Assembly: GCA_021739805.1 (NCBI GenBank)
Contig: JAIPBB010000211.1
Coordinates: 1-9,535, forward strand
Source of the DNA: Saprospiraceae bacterium
GTDB lineage: Bacteria > Bacteroidota > Bacteroidia > Bacteroidales > JAIPBB01
DNA length: 9,535 nucleotides
Direction: 5' to 3'
The notes beneath the pieces are model-generated. The model was given only the letters and a program-made list of their open reading frames with translations, did no database searches and was not told the origin of the DNA. The stretch's first letter is position 1, and the number at the start of each line of letters is the position of its first letter. A program made the translations under genes and the position numbers. Positions 7,117 to 9,535 of this stretch are shown here, in pieces.

Positions 7117-7401
7117 TTAAAGATTATCTGAAAGTATTTTATCTATTTCTGAGAGTTTCTCAATAATTGCGTTGTTGTTTGATGAACTATTATTTTCCTT
7201 TTTTAAGTAACTTGTTGTGTTTTGCAAGGCTATCATTGCTAATAAATCCTGTTTGTCTTTAAAAGCATAGTCTTTCATGTAATTTTTCATCAATTCATCA
7301 ATTGATTTTGCAGCTTTTCTTACAATCTCCTCTTCGCTTTTATCAATCGTTAATTTATATTTCCTATCTGCAATTGTTATTGTTATTGAGAATTCACTCA
7401 T
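7117..7401 (-). CDS. zapA: cell division protein ZapA
   Basis: A 94-residue protein of the ZapA family, which binds FtsZ and promotes bundling of protofilaments in the Z ring. The N-terminal beta-strand segment FSITITIADRKYKLTIDKSEEEIVRKAAKSIDELM has the hallmark I-x-I-x-x-R-x-Y-x-L pattern followed by the first helix. The segment DKQDLLAMIALQNT (49-62) is the conserved central helix, and a shorter C-terminal coiled coil follows. The length is normal for Bacteroidota ZapA. The gene follows the coiled-coil gene by 21 bp, so both are probably in one transcript. The 6S RNA follows directly downstream. Confidence 0.9.
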   Translation of the reverse strand: MSEFSITITIADRKYKLTIDKSEEEIVRKAAKSIDELMKNYMKDYAFKDKQDLLAMIALQNTTSYLKKENNSSSNNNAIIEKLSEIDKILSDNL

Positions 7402-7422
7402 TTTGTTTTCGTTAATCTTTTT

Positions 7423-7710
7423 TTATTTGTTTAAAAGTGCAATACACTTATCAACTTCCCGCACTAGTTCGTTTATTTTTTGCTTTGCATTTACCGATTC
7501 TTCACCTGTGTCTATTGATTTAGCAATTTTTAGAACTTTATTATTTTCTTCTAATTTGTTTATATCTAGTTTTTGTTTATTGATTATTTTTTTGAGTTCA
7601 CTAATATCATTTAATAATTTCGAATTTTCGTTTTCTGTTTTTTGCTTCGACTCAACTAATTTTCTTGCTTTATACTCAAGGTCTTCAATTAATTTGTCAA
7701 GATTATTCAT
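7423..7710 (-). CDS. small coiled-coil protein upstream of zapA (ZapB-like by position)
   Basis: A 95-residue, almost wholly helical protein with heptad-like spacing of Leu and Ile over about residues 1-62 and many Lys, Glu and Asn. It then has a Gly-containing break (TGEES) and a C-terminal helix INELVREVDKCIALLNK, which I recall as the conserved signature of a short protein found next to zapA in many Bacteroidota. It has no signal peptide or membrane segment, so it should be cytosolic. The position directly before zapA and the coiled-coil build suggest a Z-ring partner comparable to ZapB, but this is inference: homology to E. coli ZapB is not evident. It has the best promoter in the region directly upstream. 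Confidence 0.75.
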   Translation of the reverse strand: MNNLDKLIEDLEYKARKLVESKQKTENENSKLLNDISELKKIINKQKLDINKLEENNKVLKIAKSIDTGEESVNAKQKINELVREVDKCIALLNK

Positions 7711-7738
7711 AAAATATTTCTATCGTATTTTCTGTTTA

Positions 7739-7771
7739 CAAATATACTGTAATATAAGTAAATTTTCCAAT
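7739..7771 (-). promoter_or_regulatory. Bacteroidota-type promoter of the coiled-coil gene-zapA operon
   Basis: The minus-strand TATATTTG (7739-7746) matches the -7 element TAnnTTTG exactly, and ATTG (7768-7771) sits 21 nt upstream as a -33 element. The start would be near 7732, giving a leader of about 22 nt. The layout (ATTGG, then 20 nt, then a perfect -7 box) is identical to that before the pRiA4b-like gene. It separates this operon from the TonB-domain genes upstream. Confidence 0.65.
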
Positions 7772-7803
7772 TAATTAATATTTATTTTCATTTAATCACA
7801 AAA

Positions 7804-8241
7804 TCAGAACAATACGGGCTTTTGTAAATCTTCAGGGTTTTTATCTTCCTTTTCCAATTTGAACTTAACTGGCATGGTTAAAAATACTCTCACTTTTTCA
7901 CCTTTATTCGTTCCTGCTTTCCATTTTGGCATTAATTTCAATACCCTTATTGTTTCTTCATCGCAACCCGAACCAATGCCTTTAAGAATGCTAATATTAG
8001 AAATGGAGCCGTCTTTCTCAACAATAAATTTCACATAAACAGTACCTTCAACTTGTTTCAAAATTGCATCTTGAGGATAATTCAGGTTCTTTTCAATAAA
8101 TTTTGCCCTGGCATTTTCTCCACCCGGATATGATGGTGATTGGTCAACCATTGAGCTGTCAAGACTATTCTGTCCAAAAAGATTTTGGTTTAATGAAAAT
8201 ATTGTTAAAAACAACAAAAGTATTAGTGAATAAGTCTTCAT
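7804..8241 (-). CDS. secreted TonB C-terminal-domain protein, copy 4 of array
   Basis: A 145-residue exported protein. Residues 1-23 form a Sec signal peptide (hydrophobic LILLLFLTIF, probable cleavage after FG-Q). The mature part is little more than one TonB C-terminal domain: SYPGGENARAKFI (37-49), VEGTVYVKFIVEKDGSISNI, GIGSGCDEETIRVLKLMPKW and MPVKFKLE. Canonical TonB uses this domain to contact TonB boxes of outer-membrane receptors, driven by ExbB-ExbD through an N-terminal transmembrane helix and a Pro-rich linker. Here the linker is missing and the N-terminus looks cleavable, so energy transduction is doubtful. It carries an extra charged tail (EKEDKNPEDLQKPVLF) that the other copies lack. 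It is last in the tandem set, 19 bp after copy 3, with no clear terminator hairpin downstream. Confidence 0.85.
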   Translation of the reverse strand: MKTYSLILLLFLTIFSLNQNLFGQNSLDSSMVDQSPSYPGGENARAKFIEKNLNYPQDAILKQVEGTVYVKFIVEKDGSISNISILKGIGSGCDEETIRVLKLMPKWKAGTNKGEKVRVFLTMPVKFKLEKEDKNPEDLQKPVLF

Positions 8242-8260
8242 AATGCTTTGGTTTTGTTAG

Positions 8261-8686
8261 CTATTTATTTCGTTTTTTCTTTTTCTTACTCTGAAGTGTA
8301 AATTTTATTGGCATATTAAACTGAACTCTTACCGCTTTTCCTCTTTGAGTTCCCGGTTTCCATTTAGGCATTAATTTTATCACCCTGACTGCCTCTTCAT
8401 CACAACCACCACCTATTCCTCTAAGAACTTCAACATCAGTAACATTACCATCAGTATCGACCACAAAAGACACATACACTGTACCTTGAATATTCTTTTC
8501 CCTTGCTAAATCCGGATATTCGACATTCTCAATTATGAATTTCACACGTGCTTCTTCTCCTCCCGGAAAAGAAGGAGGTTTTTCAATAATACGAATTATA
8601 GTATCCTTATTTTCTTCTTGTGCATAAAGTTTTTGGTTTAAAGAAAATAGTGTTGTTAAAATTAATAATAATGTTATATTTTTCAT
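8261..8686 (-). CDS. secreted TonB C-terminal-domain protein, copy 3 of array
   Basis: A 141-residue protein with a Sec signal peptide (1-22, cleavage likely at YA-Q) followed by a TonB C-terminal domain. It is the copy closest to the family consensus: PPSFPGGEEARVKFI, IQGTVYVSFVVDTDGNV, RGIGGGCDEEAVRVIKLMPKWKPG and MPIKFTLQ. It ends in a very basic tail (SKKKKKRNK). As in its neighbours there is no Pro-rich linker and no retained membrane anchor. It is separated from copy 2 by 30 bp and from copy 4 by 19 bp, on one strand, which suggests co-transcription after tandem duplication. Its role is not known: a periplasmic competitor or partner of a full-length TonB is possible but unproven. Confidence 0.85.
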   Translation of the reverse strand: MKNITLLLILTTLFSLNQKLYAQEENKDTIIRIIEKPPSFPGGEEARVKFIIENVEYPDLAREKNIQGTVYVSFVVDTDGNVTDVEVLRGIGGGCDEEAVRVIKLMPKWKPGTQRGKAVRVQFNMPIKFTLQSKKKKKRNK

Positions 8687-8716
8687 TTTTTGTGGCTCTT
8701 ATTGTCGTTATGCTTT

Positions 8717-9118
8717 TTAGAATAATTTGAATTTCACAGGATAATTAACCCGAGTTCTAACAGCAATTCCTCTTTGTTTAGCTGGTATCCAATTAGGCAT
8801 TAGTTTAAAAACTCTTATAACTTCTTCATCACAACCATAACCGATTCCTCGAATTATTCTTATGTCTGATACGCTCCCATCTGTTTCAATAATAAATGAT
8901 ACGTATACTGTTCCTGCAATTCCATTTACTTTAGCTGAATCAGGATATACTATGTTTTCTTTCAAAAAGTTGATTCTTGCAGTTTCACCCCCGGGATATT
9001 GATAAATTTCTTGAATGAAGTTAGTATTTGTGTCTTGACTTTCTTTCTGTGCACATAGTTTTTGGTTTGAAGAAATTAATACTCCAACAATCAAAAATAT
9101 ACTAATACAATTTCTCAT
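8717..9118 (-). CDS. secreted TonB C-terminal-domain protein, copy 2 of array
   Basis: A 133-residue protein, the shortest of the set: signal peptide (1-23, hydrophobic IFLIVGVLI, probable cleavage at CA-Q) then one TonB C-terminal domain with YQYPGGETARINFL, IAGTVYVSFIIETDGSV, RGIGYGCDEEVIRVFKLMPNW and YPVKFKLF. The Cys just before the cleavage site is not in a lipobox (the residues before it are K-L), so it is probably not a lipoprotein. The signal-peptide ends of the three short copies share an S-x-NQ-x-L pattern, showing that they derive from each other rather than from separate captures. It starts 12 bp after the stop of the broken lead copy. Confidence 0.85.
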   Translation of the reverse strand: MRNCISIFLIVGVLISSNQKLCAQKESQDTNTNFIQEIYQYPGGETARINFLKENIVYPDSAKVNGIAGTVYVSFIIETDGSVSDIRIIRGIGYGCDEEVIRVFKLMPNWIPAKQRGIAVRTRVNYPVKFKLF

Positions 9119-9130
9119 AATTTAATATTA

Positions 9131-9535
9131 CTATTTAGCAAGTGTGAATTTAATAGGCATATTATATTGCACTCGTACAGCTTTTCCTCTTTGTTTTCCT
9201 GATTCCCAGTTGGGCATAGCTTTAATTACTTTTATTGCCTCTTCATCACAGCCAGCACCAATTCCTCGAAGAATTCGAATGTTTGTCAAGCTACCATCCT
9301 TTTCGATAACAAAAGTCACATAAACAAGTTCCTTGAATGCCATTTTCCAAAGCCTTTTCAGGGTAACGAATATTGTTTTGCAAGAATTTAATTTTAGCTT
9401 CATCTCCACCAACATACTTAGGAGGGGTTTCAACAACCATAAAAATTTCATCACCGGATTCATAGTCTGATAATACTACATCTTCAACCACTTCTTCTTC
9501 AACGACAACTGTATCATTCTTTTTGAAAATATTAC
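9131..9535 (-). pseudogene. TonB C-terminal-domain protein, lead copy: cut by window edge and frameshifted
   Basis: Reading from the right edge, an open frame gives about 69 residues with an acidic linker (VVVEEEVVED), then EIFMVVETPPKYVGGDEAKI, IRYPEKALENGIQGT, after which it leaves the family pattern. The rest of the domain (VYVTFVIEKDGSLTNI, RGIGAGCDEEAIKVIKAMPNW, MPIKFTLAK, 64 residues) is in another frame. Removing one A of the pair at 9326-9327 (plus strand) restores GIQGT-VYVTF exactly as in copies 2 and 3. The true start lies outside the window: the frame stays open to the edge, and the GTG at 9489-9491 is internal. The linker suggests a longer, more TonB-like protein than the three that follow. 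A real pseudogene and a sequencing or assembly error are both possible. Confidence 0.75.

Noticed and set aside
7403..7774. Plus-strand open frame of 123 codons rich in Phe, Ser and Leu
   Set aside because: It is antisense to the coiled-coil gene: the Lys/Glu/Asn-rich coil reads as Phe/Ser/Leu on the other strand. The minus-strand frame has a promoter, a sensible protein and operon context.
9045..9118. Lipoprotein signal in TonB-domain copy 2 (Cys near the end of the signal peptide)
   Set aside because: The residues before the Cys are Gln-Lys-Leu, not a lipobox with Gly, Ala or Ser at -1. Cleavage by signal peptidase I after CA is more likely.
9131..9463. Independent 110-aa gene starting at the ATG at 9463
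   Set aside because: Its first about 45 residues are unlike any TonB-domain protein and are the wrong frame of the linker region. Only the part after the frameshift is genuine domain.

Overview
The window is AT-rich and fits a Bacteroidota genome, probably Bacteroidales or Marinilabiliales. Three things point that way. Several genes are preceded by the Bacteroidota-type -7 promoter element TAnnTTTG. The gene set is characteristic: a pRiA4b ORF-3-like protein, small TonB C-terminal-domain proteins, a class II CCA/poly(A)-polymerase-like enzyme with an HD domain, RNase Y and a ZapA module. There are no strong Shine-Dalgarno sequences. Every supported gene lies on the minus strand, so transcription runs from high to low coordinates.

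Right end (about 7804-9535): four tandem paralogues sharing the TonB C-terminal domain, separated by only 12-30 bp. The first in transcription order runs off the right edge. It has an acidic linker before the domain but is split by an apparent single-base insertion. The next three are short (133-145 aa) and consist of a Sec signal peptide followed directly by the domain.

Middle (about 5284-7771): a cell division and RNA module. A good promoter precedes a small coiled-coil protein (ZapB-like by position), then zapA, then a roughly 200-nt structured non-coding RNA that I read as 6S RNA (ssrS), then rny (RNase Y). The RNA call rests on a 14-bp closing stem, internal hairpins, a U-tract at the 3' end and its place right after zapA.

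Left half (1-5283): ordinary housekeeping genes. They are a Nudix hydrolase, dapD (lysine/diaminopimelate pathway), a GT9 heptosyltransferase-like glycosyltransferase, a TsaC/YrdC-type threonylcarbamoyl-AMP synthase (tRNA t6A), a CCA-adding-type nucleotidyltransferase (tRNA 3' end) and a pRiA4b ORF-3-like protein of unknown role. The dapD-GT9 gap is filled by an octamer-periodic repeat array in which 18 units all begin ATT. A smaller heptamer repeat lies between the tsaC-type gene and the CCA gene.

I see no mobile element, CRISPR array, tRNA, rRNA or defence system. The points most worth a second look are the TonB-domain tandem array with its frameshifted lead copy, the octamer array and the 6S RNA locus.
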